Assembly (NCBI RefSeq): GCF_034355335.1
Contig: NZ_CP136422.1
Span: 5,058,501 to 5,122,500, forward strand
Length of the DNA: 64,000 nucleotides
Source: Blautia coccoides
GTDB lineage: Bacteria > Bacillota > Clostridia > Lachnospirales > Lachnospiraceae
Reading direction: 5' to 3'
The notes under the pieces were generated by a model. The model was not told the origin of the DNA and ran no database searches. It worked only from the letters and a program-made list of their open reading frames with translations. This document shows positions 25,037 to 34,474 of this stretch, piece after piece. Within the stretch, counting starts at the first letter, position 1. Every line of letters starts with the position of its first letter. The position numbers and the translations under genes are program-made.

Positions 25037-26794
25037 TCACATCTCTGCAAAAAGCGCAGTTTTCTGAACAGCATACACAGCAGCATCATAAGTCAGCGGG
25101 TCCCGTTTCCGGTAATCAAAAAGCACCGGGAACTCTCCTTTCTTATCTTCTCCGTTGGGTATATCATAATGAAACACTTCCAAATGTGTCATCTTCATCA
25201 TCTGTCTGGCCTGATAACCCTTATAGTCCCCAAGCAGTACAGGATTCTCTTCCTCTCTTTTGTAAAACGCCTGCAGGTGCTTCTTATATGGGGTCATATC
25301 GCAGGCCCAGGAGGGTCTTGTCTTCAGGTTCTCCCTTGCATACAGATCAAACAGCATCAGCTCCCGGAAATACTCCATATCCGCCTGCTGTCTCTCCTCC
25401 AGATACTCCAGCAGGATCTCATATCTCCGGATACGTGTATGGGAAATCCCCTGGTATCCCCTCTCATGGTAAAAGTCTGCCAAAGCTTCATACATGGAGA
25501 AAGCGTCGGGAAACAGCCGCTCCATTGCACTCACTGTGCGGATAAACTGGCTGCTGTTGTAATAGACCTCCACCATCTCCTCCACACCTTTTAACTTCAG
25601 TATATCTCCATAGGAAATCCATCTCGTTCCTAAGACTTCGTAGGGTTCTGTCTCCTGATACACACATCCGTAAGCCTCTGCCATCTCATGCATATAAGAG
25701 CCTTTGAGAACCTTCAGAAATCCAAGCTGAAGCTGCTGGGGTCTGAGGCTGTATACCTGGTCAAAAGAGCGGCGGAAGCTCTCATGATCCTCATAGGGAA
25801 GGCCCGCGATCAAATCCAAATGCTGATGTACATTCCTGCCCTTCTGTATCTTCTGAACTGTTTGTGCAATCTTATCAAAACTGGTCTTTCTCTTTATCTC
25901 CCTGATGGTCTTTTCATTGGTAGACTGCACTCCGATCTCAAGCTGGATCAGACCAGGCCGCATAGTGGAAATGAGGCTGATCTCCTCCTCTGTCAATAAA
26001 TCGGCGGCAATCTCGAAATGGAAATTTGTCACACCGTTGTCATGGTCCCTCAGATACGTCCAGATAGCCATGGCGTGTTCTTTTCTGCAATTAAACGTGC
26101 GGTCCACAAACTTGACCTGGGGCGCCCTCTTATCCAGGAAAAACTGCAGTTCGTCAAGGACCAGAGAGAGGCTTCTGAACCGCAGCTTCTTGTCAATGGA
26201 TGACAGACAGTAGCTGCAGGAAAAAGGACAGCCCCGGCTGCTCTCATAATAGATGATCTTGTGAGAAAACAGGGACATATCCTCATATGGAAATACCAGT
26301 CTATCCATATCCATAACAGGCCTCCCGGGGGTCCTCACAATTTCTCCTTCCTGTCTGCAGACAAGTCCCCGAATATCTGCGGGCACCCGGCATTCACCCT
26401 CTTTTCTCTTCTCATAGTAAGAGGCCAGCTCTAGAAAGGTCTCCTCCCCTTCCCCGCACATAACGCCGCAGGCCCAGGGACACCGCTCCAAAAAAGCCTC
26501 CGCGTCGTAGGAGACCTCAGGGCCGCCCACCCAGATATCCGTATCCGGCAAGATCTTCTTCACATCCCCCAGGATTTCTTCCACAAAAGAGATATTCCAG
26601 ATATAACAGGACACACACAGCACCTGAGGCTTCTTCCTGTATACGTCCCCCAGTATTTCATCCTTCTGCTGATTAATGGTATATTCTGCAGTCTCCGGGT
26701 AAATTCCGTGCTTTGCCGCATAGGACTGCAGACTGTACACTGCCAGATTGGAGTGTATATATTTGGCATTTACCGCCATTAGTAAAATCTTCAT
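25037..26794 (-). CDS. B12-binding-domain radical SAM protein with C-terminal DUF4080
   Basis: 585 aa. A cobalamin-binding-like domain (residues 1-150, MKILLMAVNAKYIHSNLAVY, WVGGPEVSYDA) precedes a radical SAM core with the cluster motif CPFSCSYC, IQLEIGVQSTNE and HLDLIAGLPYED; the last third matches DUF4080. The substrate is unknown. Such proteins are frequent in anaerobic Firmicutes. CGGAGA lies 6 nt before the ATG at 26794, and the FeoB-associated gene ends 2 bp upstream of that ATG, so it is probably in the feo transcript. Confidence 0.9.
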   Translation of the reverse strand: MKILLMAVNAKYIHSNLAVYSLQSYAAKHGIYPETAEYTINQQKDEILGDVYRKKPQVLCVSCYIWNISFVEEILGDVKKILPDTDIWVGGPEVSYDAEAFLERCPWACGVMCGEGEETFLELASYYEKRKEGECRVPADIRGLVCRQEGEIVRTPGRPVMDMDRLVFPYEDMSLFSHKIIYYESSRGCPFSCSYCLSSIDKKLRFRSLSLVLDELQFFLDKRAPQVKFVDRTFNCRKEHAMAIWTYLRDHDNGVTNFHFEIAADLLTEEEISLISTMRPGLIQLEIGVQSTNEKTIREIKRKTSFDKIAQTVQKIQKGRNVHQHLDLIAGLPYEDHESFRRSFDQVYSLRPQQLQLGFLKVLKGSYMHEMAEAYGCVYQETEPYEVLGTRWISYGDILKLKGVEEMVEVYYNSSQFIRTVSAMERLFPDAFSMYEALADFYHERGYQGISHTRIRRYEILLEYLEERQQADMEYFRELMLFDLYARENLKTRPSWACDMTPYKKHLQAFYKREEENPVLLGDYKGYQARQMMKMTHLEVFHYDIPNGEDKKGEFPVLFDYRKRDPLTYDAAVYAVQKTALFAEM

Positions 26795-26796
26795 GT

Positions 26797-26958
26797 TTAT
26801 TCTCCGTTCTTTTTCTGTCCCCCGCAGCCCCTGCCGCATTCCCTGCAGTTTCCGCTACAGCTACAGAACTTCCCGTTTTTTATATCCTTTACCTTTTTCC
26901 AGATCACAAACCCGGCATAAACTGCCACCGCAGCGGCAAGTAGAATGGTCACTGCCAT
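26797..26958 (-). CDS. FeoB-associated Cys-rich membrane protein
   Basis: 53 aa. One membrane helix (MAVTILLAAAVAVYAGFVIW) is followed by CSCSGNCRECGRGCGG, the family pattern PF12669. These small proteins occur next to feoB and are thought to assist ferrous iron transport. The ATG at 26958 follows AGGAGAAAAT; a longer upstream frame has no better site. The position directly downstream of feoB supports the call. Confidence 0.88.
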   Translation of the reverse strand: MAVTILLAAAVAVYAGFVIWKKVKDIKNGKFCSCSGNCRECGRGCGGQKKNGE

Positions 26959-27094
26959 ATTTTCTCCTATTCCAAAATATTCCAAAAGAGGTGCCGCACA
27001 CAAAAGCTCCTTTACAAAGCCCGGTACAACACCCCTGTGATATTTTTTGCACAGACAGCATTACGCTGCCGTCATCTCGTGCACTGTAACGGCA

Positions 27095-29083
27095 TTACAA
27101 GAACAGGCTTCCCACCTGGAACACCACCACTGAGGCTGCATAAGCCAGAAGAAGCTGGAACAGCACCATCTTCAGCGTCCACGTCCAGGAATGTGTCTCC
27201 CTTTTGATCGTAGCCAGCGTTGCCACACAGGGCGTATACAGCAGACAGAATACCATAAGGGAATAGGCATTCAGCGCTCCGAATCCCACAGAACCCAAAG
27301 ATGCGCTGAGCACTGCCATGCCCTGCACAGAATTTACATTGTTGACTCCATAGAGAACAGAAAAGCTGGATATTACCACTTCCTTGGCAGACAGGCCGGA
27401 AATCAGAGCCACCACGATCTGCCATGTTCCCAGTCCGGCAGGCACCAGGACGGGGGCCAGAACTTTTCCAATCTGTGCGCCAAAGCTCTGTGTCACATCC
27501 GTGGTCATGCCATGAATACCGTAATTTAAAATAAACCAGATGACAATGGAAGCTACAAAGATGGTAGTACCTGCTTTTGTCAAGTAGTCCTTTACCTTCT
27601 CCCACACATAAATCCTGATCGTCCTGGCATTTGGCACCTTGTAATCAGGAAGCTCGATCAGCAGTGTTGCCTTCTCATTACTCTTCCAGAACTTCCCTAT
27701 CACCAGAGCGATGGCGATGGCCATCAAAAGTCCCAGGGCATAGAGGGAGAACGCTGCGATCATGGCGTACTTTCCGAAAAACATATCTGCGAACAGAACG
27801 TAAATGGGAAGCCTTGCAGAACACGACATAAACGGCGTCAGAAGGATGGTCTTCTTCCTGTCCTGCTGGTTCTCCAGGGTACGGGAAGCCATAACAGCAG
27901 GGACTGTACAGCCAAATCCCAGCACCATAGGAAGAAATGCCTTTCCCGACAGCCCGACCCTTCCCATGATCCCGTCCATGACATAAGCCACACGTGCCAT
28001 ATAACCGCTGTCCTCAAGGAAAGCCAAAGCCAGAAACAGGATAAAAATATTGGGAAGAAAGGTCAGAATTCCGCCCACACCGGTCATGATGCCGTCCACG
28101 ATCAGGGATATCAGCCAGTCCGCAGTTCCTAAGTTCTGCAGGGTACTTCTTGCCACAGTAAAGGCCAGATCCATCCAGGATTCAAACAATCCTTTGACGG
28201 CATCCCCCACTGTAAATGTAAGGAAAAATACCATAGCCATAATACCCAGGAACACAGGAACGCCCCAGATGGGGTGGGTCAAAACCCTGTCCGCCTTCTC
28301 TGTCAGTGATTCCCTGTTTCCTTTGTAGAAAACACATTCATCCAGAACATTTTCTATATACTCATATTTTTGATTGATGATCTGCTTTTCATAATCTCTG
28401 TCCAGCAGGTCAGACACGTCAATGGGGTGGTCTTTGAATATCTGTTCGTCATTCTCCAGGATCTTAATGCTGTGCCATCGGATATTTTCACTGTCCGGAT
28501 GTTCCACTGCAATGCGTTTTGACACCTCCAGGATCTTTTCCTCAATATCCGGGCTATATGTGACAACCGGATCTGCCACCGGTTCCTCGTAGTGGTGCTT
28601 CACTGCGTGGAGAAGTACATCCAAACCGCTTCTCTTTCTGGCGGATACCGGTACTACGGGAATATTGCCCAGCATTTCCGGCAGTCTATGGAGATCCAGC
28701 TCCATTCCCCTCTCCTCCACAATGTCCATCATGTTCAAAGCCAGGATGACCGGTTTTCCAAGCTCCAATAGCTGGAGTGTGAGATACAGGTTTCTCTCCA
28801 AAGCAGAGGCATCCACAACATTTACGATCACATCAACCTCACCGCCCAGAATCACTTTTCTGGACACCATCTCCTCCATGGAATAAGATGTCAAACTGTA
28901 GATTCCCGGCAGGTCAATAAGCCTCATCTTCTGCCCTTTGTAGGATGTCTCTCCTTCTTTTTTCTCAACAGTGACACCGGGCCAGTTGGCAACCTTCAGA
29001 TTCGCCCCTGTATATGCATTAAATAAAGTTGTCTTGCCGCAGTTAGGATTGCCTGCAAAGCCTACACGAATTTCCTCTTTCAT
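27095..29083 (-). CDS. feoB: Ferrous iron transporter FeoB
   Basis: 662 aa. The N-terminal G domain has G1 GNPNCGKT (residues 11-18), the PGVTV switch, DLPGIYSLTSYS and NMMD; the membrane part contains the two Gate motifs (MLPF-type) with DRKKTILLTPFMSCSARLPIY and SGLSAKEVVISSFSVLYGV. It imports Fe2+ across the inner membrane driven by nucleotide hydrolysis. The ATG overlaps the feoA stop by 4 bp. Confidence 0.96.
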   Translation of the reverse strand: MKEEIRVGFAGNPNCGKTTLFNAYTGANLKVANWPGVTVEKKEGETSYKGQKMRLIDLPGIYSLTSYSMEEMVSRKVILGGEVDVIVNVVDASALERNLYLTLQLLELGKPVILALNMMDIVEERGMELDLHRLPEMLGNIPVVPVSARKRSGLDVLLHAVKHHYEEPVADPVVTYSPDIEEKILEVSKRIAVEHPDSENIRWHSIKILENDEQIFKDHPIDVSDLLDRDYEKQIINQKYEYIENVLDECVFYKGNRESLTEKADRVLTHPIWGVPVFLGIMAMVFFLTFTVGDAVKGLFESWMDLAFTVARSTLQNLGTADWLISLIVDGIMTGVGGILTFLPNIFILFLALAFLEDSGYMARVAYVMDGIMGRVGLSGKAFLPMVLGFGCTVPAVMASRTLENQQDRKKTILLTPFMSCSARLPIYVLFADMFFGKYAMIAAFSLYALGLLMAIAIALVIGKFWKSNEKATLLIELPDYKVPNARTIRIYVWEKVKDYLTKAGTTIFVASIVIWFILNYGIHGMTTDVTQSFGAQIGKVLAPVLVPAGLGTWQIVVALISGLSAKEVVISSFSVLYGVNNVNSVQGMAVLSASLGSVGFGALNAYSLMVFCLLYTPCVATLATIKRETHSWTWTLKMVLFQLLLAYAASVVVFQVGSLFL

Positions 29084-29307
29084 CCCTTCAGCTCCTCCAC
29101 TTCTATCCCTTCCGCAATCTCATTTCCAAGCGCCCATCTGGTTCCTCTCACCTTGATAATCGTAGAACCATTTCTTTTTCTGTTCAGGACCACCACCTTT
29201 GTCCCTTCCAGAATTCCCAGTGCCTCCAGGCGCCGCTGGATCTTTTCCTGCTCCTGAACGCTGGTTATGCGGTAATTTTGCAATATATGCGCCTGATTCA
29301 GCTTCAT
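29080..29307 (-). CDS. feoA: Ferrous iron transport protein FeoA
   Basis: 75 aa, an SH3-like domain: RRLEALGILEGTKVVVLN and IIKVRGTRWALGNEIAEGI fit the FeoA pattern. It is a cytoplasmic partner of FeoB. AAGGAAGT precedes the ATG with normal spacing. It lies 21 bp after the antiporter gene. Confidence 0.92.
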   Translation of the reverse strand: MKLNQAHILQNYRITSVQEQEKIQRRLEALGILEGTKVVVLNRKRNGSTIIKVRGTRWALGNEIAEGIEVEELKG

Positions 29308-29328
29308 CCGTTGTACTTCCTTCCATTT

Positions 29329-30621
29329 CTATTTTGCCTGATGATCTCCGCTTATATAACGGGAAGCATCACTTTTACCGGCCTCCTCGGCCTCTTCTAT
29401 AAGTCTTGCGTAATCATTTTCCTGGTACTCTGCCTTACCGGACTTCTCACTGAAAGTGAGCTTAAGTAAAATAGGGGATATGATCGTAGTGATAACAACC
29501 ACCACTACCACCGGTCCCAGAAGGGCAGAGGACATAAGCCCCACAGCATTGCCCTTTGCCGCCACGATCAGAGCCACCTCTCCCCTGGATACCATACCCA
29601 TACCGATGCGCAGACAGTCCTTGTTCTTATAATGACAGACTTTGGCGCCTGCTCCGCATCCCAGGACTTTTGTCAGCACTGCAATGATAACCAGGACCGC
29701 TGCAAATATAATGATCATGGGACTCATATCCGGCAACTCTACCTGAATACCAATACTTGCAAAGAACACAGGAGACAGCAGAATATATGACAAGATCCCG
29801 AACCGCCTTGCGATATAATTGGTATGCGTCGTCTTGGTGATGATCAGACCTGCAAAAAATGCCCCCGTAATATCCGCAACTCCAAAAAACTTTTCTGCAC
29901 AATAGGAAAAGAGCAGACAGATCACAAAGGAAATAATAACAAACCGCTGCAGGTCCCTCTTATATCCCTTGACCCACTTCTTAAAGATAATGTGGAGCAG
30001 ATAACCGCCCACGCCTACAAACACGAAGAATCCCACGATCTTTGCAAATACAACTATCACATTTACGCTGGAATCCGCCAGGCTTGTGATGACAGTCAGA
30101 GCAATGATTCCCAGTACATCATCAATGATGGCAGCACCCAAAATGGCATTTCCGGCCTTAGTGTTCAGCTTGCCCATCTCTTTCAGGGTTTCCACAGAAA
30201 TACTCACACTGGTGGCTGTAAGGATAACACCGATAAAAATGTTCTGCAGCATGATACTTGCCGATGCGTTGGAAGCTATCATACCCGGTCTGTTGAAAAA
30301 CCAGGCCACACCAAAGCCTCCCGCCAGCGGAACCAGCACACCAAACAGTGCGATGATAAAAGAAGCCTTACCACTCTTTTTCAGTTCATCAATATCTGTC
30401 TCCAGACCTGCACAGAACATCAACACGATCACACCGATCTCAGACACTTCATGGATAAATTCGGTCTGCTTTAAGATCCCGAAACAGGCCGGTCCGAGCA
30501 GCAGCCCTGCAAGCAGTGCGCCCACCACCTGGGGCATCCTCACTTTTCTTGTAAGGAGCCCAAATACCTTGGTGCTCAGCAATATAAGTGCCAGGTCCAG
30601 TAAATAATTATAAGAGTTCAT
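29329..30621 (-). CDS. Cation:proton antiporter, CPA2 (Kef/NapA-like) family
   Basis: 430 aa with about 12 membrane segments. RMPQVVGALLAGLLLGP, AGLETDIDELKKSGK, ILTATSVSISVETLKEMG, AIIDDVLGIIALTVI (paired Asp of electroneutral CPA2 members) and GMVSRGEVALIVAAKG are typical. It likely exchanges Na+ or K+ for H+. No TrkA-N domain is attached; the C-terminus is a short acidic tail. I start at the ATG at 30621 after AAAGGACGG. Being only 21 bp upstream of feoA, it probably shares the iron-uptake transcript. Confidence 0.9.
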   Translation of the reverse strand: MNSYNYLLDLALILLSTKVFGLLTRKVRMPQVVGALLAGLLLGPACFGILKQTEFIHEVSEIGVIVLMFCAGLETDIDELKKSGKASFIIALFGVLVPLAGGFGVAWFFNRPGMIASNASASIMLQNIFIGVILTATSVSISVETLKEMGKLNTKAGNAILGAAIIDDVLGIIALTVITSLADSSVNVIVVFAKIVGFFVFVGVGGYLLHIIFKKWVKGYKRDLQRFVIISFVICLLFSYCAEKFFGVADITGAFFAGLIITKTTHTNYIARRFGILSYILLSPVFFASIGIQVELPDMSPMIIIFAAVLVIIAVLTKVLGCGAGAKVCHYKNKDCLRIGMGMVSRGEVALIVAAKGNAVGLMSSALLGPVVVVVVITTIISPILLKLTFSEKSGKAEYQENDYARLIEEAEEAGKSDASRYISGDHQAK

Positions 30622-30752
30622 GTTTTTCCGTCCTTTCTCTCCCCTGTGCGCTACTCTTTTCCCGTTTTCGCACAAAACAAAATCGAATTAATCGTACCAC
30701 AATTCTAAAAAAAAGGAAATGGAAAAACACAACAAAACCGCAAAAGATGAGC

Positions 30753-30780
30753 AAAAAGGCCGCCCTAAATGGGCAGCCTT
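30753..30780 (-). terminator. Terminator after nrdD
   Basis: AAGGCTGCCC and GGGCGGCCTT form a 10-bp stem with a 5-nt loop (one G-U pair), followed by TTT on the minus strand. Confidence 0.8.
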
Positions 30781-30797
30781 CCACTTATCTATATGCT

Positions 30798-32933
30798 TTA
30801 CATGGATTTACGTTCCGCAATCTCCGCCATCTTGGCAGTGTTCAGCCTGGTATCCCCATGGACACGGCTGTATGACAGATACCCGTTCATCCTGTCGATC
30901 TTCGTCAGGTTAGTGGAACCGCAGACCGGACACACATCCATCTCCAGCTCCTCGTGACCGCAGTCATCACAGTATGCCAGGGAAAGGTTTACACCCTCAT
31001 AATACCCCAGATCCATAGCTCTTCTCACAAGCGCACGAATGGCATCCGTATTATATCCGATCGGATAGCGCACGTACTGGATCTTACCGCCATTGCACAA
31101 TTCCCAGAATCGTCCCTCACAGTCCTGCTTCTCAATAGGAGTGATATCCTCTGTCACGTGACAGTGGAAGCTGTTACTCACATAGGGACGGTCAGACACG
31201 CCCTCCACAATGCCGTACATCTTCCTGAACTGCTCCACCTGAAGACCACACAGACTCTCTGCCGGTGTGCCGTATATGGCGTACAGATTGCCATCCTCCT
31301 CCTTGAACTGGGTAACCTTTTTATTGATATACTGAAGGACCTCCAGGGCAAAGGCACCGTCCTCCCGGATAGACTTTCCGTTGTACAGTTCCTGCAGCTC
31401 ATTGAGTGCTGTGATGCCGAATGATGCGGTCATGGGCTTCAAAAGTGGTTTGATCTTGTCAGAAGGCTTCAGGCTGCCTCCGTAAAATCCTCCCTCACAG
31501 TATGCCAAGGGGTTGGTTGACGCCTTCATCTCTCCCAGATAGTCATAGGTTCTGATGTGAAGCTGACGGATCATTTCCAGATAAAAATCAAGCACCTCAT
31601 AAAAATCACGGTTCTCCGCCCTTGCCTTTGCCAGGATCATAGGCAGATGCAGACTGACCGCACCTACATTAAACCTTCCCACAAATACAGGCACATCCTT
31701 ATCATCTGCCGGCGTCATTCCCCCGCGCTCATACCAGGGACTTAAAAAGGCACGGCATCCCATAGGGCTGATGACTTTTTTATACTTTTTATACATGCTG
31801 GAAATATAGCCGTCTCCGCTCATGGACAGCCAGTCCGGATACATGGTCTTGGCGGAACACGCAATGCCTGCCTCGAACACATCCTCACTGGTGCCGCCTT
31901 CCCCGTGGATCTCCTCATCATAGAGAAAGACGATTTTGGGGAACAACACCGGCTTCCTGTGTCCTGCCTTTCCCTGCCCCTCTTTGTGCACATTGAGGAG
32001 GGAAATGCTGCACATCTTCTCAAAGCGTTCCGTGCCCAATCCCAGAGTCACGGTCACAAATGGATAGTCACCTCTGGAGGAACCGACTGTATTGAGCTTA
32101 TACTCAATTCCCTGCCATCCCTGATCAAAATCACGTTGTACTTTATCGTAGGCATACTTCTCGGCTTTATCCTGCGCGTGTGCCCATTCCGGGTCCACAT
32201 ATTTTAAAAATTCTTCTTTATATTTTCTGTAGCTTTTCTCCGCGTAAGGCGCCAGGATCTTATCCACCTCCGGCACAGTGAACCCGCCGTACTGCTGGGC
32301 GGCTGTGCTCAGGATAATATCTCCCATAACGTCAAATGCCGTATCCAGGGTCTTAGGCTCGTTGTACCAGACATTGCCCATCTCAAATCCGCCCTTCAGC
32401 ACATTGGCCACGTCAAAGAGACAGCAGTTCATGGTATCCAGTCTTGCGGACTGGTCATGTATGTAGATATATCCGTCCTTACATGCCTGCAGCTCATTGC
32501 GGTTCATAAAGAACTTCCGGTACAGCTCCTTGTTCAGCTCATTGAAAATCAGACTTCTCTTTGTGGCAACCAGCGCACTGTCCGTATTGGCATTGCTCTT
32601 GTCACCGATATAGCGGATCGACTGGCTCTTGGTATAGACCTCGTCCATCATATGGATAAAATCATGCTTATAATTTCTGTAATCCCGGTAGCTCTTGGCA
32701 ACCGCAGGGTTTACCTGTTCCAAAGCCCCCTCCACAATATTGTGCATTTCCTGGATAGTGATCTCTTTTTTCCCCAGGGACTCTGCCTTGTCTGTGGCAT
32801 ATCGGCACAGGAAGCCAATCTCCTTCTCCGTAAAGCTGTACATGATCCTTTCCGCAGATTTATTGACTGCCCTGACTATTTTCTGTACATCAAATTCTTC
32901 TTTTGTTCCATCTTTCTTAATTACATAAATCAT
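30798..32933 (-). CDS. nrdD: Anaerobic ribonucleoside-triphosphate reductase
   Basis: 711 aa class III glycyl-radical reductase that makes dNTPs without oxygen. The N-terminal ATP-cone (residues 1-95, MIYVIKKDGTKEEFDVQKIV) provides allosteric control. The C-terminus has the zinc site CDDCGHEELEMDVCPVC and the glycyl-radical loop RMNGYLSYSRVHGDTRLN. The start is the ATG at 32933, 6 nt after GAGGTG; an in-frame GTG three codons upstream would overlap that site. The activase gene nrdG normally follows but is absent here: the next element is a terminator. Confidence 0.95.
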   Translation of the reverse strand: MIYVIKKDGTKEEFDVQKIVRAVNKSAERIMYSFTEKEIGFLCRYATDKAESLGKKEITIQEMHNIVEGALEQVNPAVAKSYRDYRNYKHDFIHMMDEVYTKSQSIRYIGDKSNANTDSALVATKRSLIFNELNKELYRKFFMNRNELQACKDGYIYIHDQSARLDTMNCCLFDVANVLKGGFEMGNVWYNEPKTLDTAFDVMGDIILSTAAQQYGGFTVPEVDKILAPYAEKSYRKYKEEFLKYVDPEWAHAQDKAEKYAYDKVQRDFDQGWQGIEYKLNTVGSSRGDYPFVTVTLGLGTERFEKMCSISLLNVHKEGQGKAGHRKPVLFPKIVFLYDEEIHGEGGTSEDVFEAGIACSAKTMYPDWLSMSGDGYISSMYKKYKKVISPMGCRAFLSPWYERGGMTPADDKDVPVFVGRFNVGAVSLHLPMILAKARAENRDFYEVLDFYLEMIRQLHIRTYDYLGEMKASTNPLAYCEGGFYGGSLKPSDKIKPLLKPMTASFGITALNELQELYNGKSIREDGAFALEVLQYINKKVTQFKEEDGNLYAIYGTPAESLCGLQVEQFRKMYGIVEGVSDRPYVSNSFHCHVTEDITPIEKQDCEGRFWELCNGGKIQYVRYPIGYNTDAIRALVRRAMDLGYYEGVNLSLAYCDDCGHEELEMDVCPVCGSTNLTKIDRMNGYLSYSRVHGDTRLNTAKMAEIAERKSM

Positions 32934-32951
32934 TGCCTTCACCTCATTGCA

Positions 32952-32967
32952 GCACTACATCTTGTGT
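32952..32967 (-). promoter_or_regulatory. NrdR-box-like site before nrdD
   Basis: ACACAAGATGTAGTGC matches 13 of 16 positions of the NrdR box consensus (ACACWATATATWGTGT). It lies 19 to 34 nt upstream of the nrdD ATG. A weaker second match (10 of 16) lies at 32993-33008, 41 bp away, about four helical turns. Upstream, TTCCCAC and GTGGGAA form another inverted repeat near 33026-33049. Confidence 0.45.
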
Positions 32968-33115
32968 CACTTATTATTTTATTCTTTTGTTATTACCAGA
33001 TTTTGTATCAAAAAGTATATCATGTTTCCCACAGAAAGGGAAGTGGGAATATTGCACAAATTCTAGACGAATTCAATCCAATATCCCCACGAAAGCCTTG
33101 CTGCTTCGGCCTTTT

Positions 33116-34474
33116 TTATCTCGTAATATTATTAAGCCATTTATAACTTTTATATCGCTTCCAGGAAAACGGTACTTTTATCACTTCATCACTGCATAAA
33201 ATTATGTAAACCCACGGCATTGGGACATGGATCACAAACGCCGCCACTGCCGCTGCCGCAATAGAGCAGAGCCACATGATCCCTACATCCAAGAACAGTC
33301 CGAACATGGTATCGCCCCCAGCCCTGAATACTCCTACTACCAGTGTGGAGTTGAAGGACTGTCCCACCACATAGTAGGACATGATCACCATCATGACCTG
33401 AAGGTAGGTTTTTGCCAGAGGCGTCAGCTTCAGCATACTGCACACAAAGGGCGAGATGAGCAGGATCAGGATACCGCCGGCTGCCCCGAACAAAAGGGAC
33501 AGCTTTGCAAACCTGTTACCGTAGTCCCTGGCAAGCGCCTCCTTCTTCTCCCCGATCGCCTTGCCTATCATGATGGCCGTGGCATTGGAGATACCAAAGG
33601 CTATGACCATGGAGAGCTGTCTGCACACCTGAGCTACAGAGTGGGCTGCCACGGATGCGCTGCCCAGATGCCCCACAATGGAAGAGATGGCTGCCATGCC
33701 TGCTCCCCAGGCGAATTCATTGAGAAGCACCGGGAACGCATACACGAAAAAGTCCTTCTCCAGCCACTTGTATCTCTTCAGCATATCTTTTATGCGGATA
33801 CGCACCACATCATTTTTCTTCCACGCATAATATATGACAATGATAACCTCCACTGCTCTGGCGCACAAAGTACCGATAGCCGCCCCCGCAGCTCCCAGCG
33901 CAGGAGCGCCCAGAAGTCCAAAAATGAAAACTGCATTGAGGAGGATATTGACGGACAGGGAGGTTGCATACACTACTGTCGCGATCACCACCCGCTCTAT
34001 ACTTCTGATAATGTTCAGGTATACATTGGTAAATGCCGCAAGTATGTAGGAAAATGCCACGATCCGCAGGTATCTCACACCTTCACCGATGATCGCTTCA
34101 TCTGAAGTAAAAATACGCATGAGCAAATCAGGCACACACAGCGCCAGCGCCGTGAACACCGCTGCTGACAGGATCGCAATGCGGAAAGACATTCCCATAA
34201 CCTTCTCGATCGTCCTGGTATCCTGTTTTCCCCAATACTGGGCAGTCAGCACACATGCCCCTGAAGTCAGTCCGAAGAAGATCAGGGATAATATAAAATA
34301 CACCTGGTTCGCCAGGGAAACACCGGAAAGCGCAGTTTCCCCCACTCTCCCCAGCATGATCACATCTGTTGAGGTCACCCCCACATTGATCAGATTCTGA
34401 AGTGCCATAGGCATGACAAGCCTCAATACATTTCTGTAAAACCGCTTGTCCTCTGTTGTAATGCTGAATCTCAT
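33116..34474 (-). CDS. MATE-family efflux transporter
   Basis: 452 aa, 12 predicted membrane segments in two similar halves (VLRLVMPMALQNLINVGVTS in the first, DFFVYAFPVLLNEFAWGAGM in the second). It probably exports drugs or metabolites by Na+ or H+ antiport; the substrate is unknown. The ATG overlaps the dapF stop by 4 bp (ATGA), so the two are co-translated, an unusual pairing with no obvious pathway link. Confidence 0.9.
   Translation of the reverse strand: MRFSITTEDKRFYRNVLRLVMPMALQNLINVGVTSTDVIMLGRVGETALSGVSLANQVYFILSLIFFGLTSGACVLTAQYWGKQDTRTIEKVMGMSFRIAILSAAVFTALALCVPDLLMRIFTSDEAIIGEGVRYLRIVAFSYILAAFTNVYLNIIRSIERVVIATVVYATSLSVNILLNAVFIFGLLGAPALGAAGAAIGTLCARAVEVIIVIYYAWKKNDVVRIRIKDMLKRYKWLEKDFFVYAFPVLLNEFAWGAGMAAISSIVGHLGSASVAAHSVAQVCRQLSMVIAFGISNATAIMIGKAIGEKKEALARDYGNRFAKLSLLFGAAGGILILLISPFVCSMLKLTPLAKTYLQVMMVIMSYYVVGQSFNSTLVVGVFRAGGDTMFGLFLDVGIMWLCSIAAAAVAAFVIHVPMPWVYIILCSDEVIKVPFSWKRYKSYKWLNNITR

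Noticed and set aside
26861..27061. Cys-containing frame overlapping the FeoB-associated gene
   Set aside because: It lies in another frame of a gene with a clear domain and ribosome site.
33060..33125. Possible terminator after the MATE gene (GGCC/AAGCC near 33100)
   Set aside because: The stem has an internal mismatch and no T-run on the minus strand.
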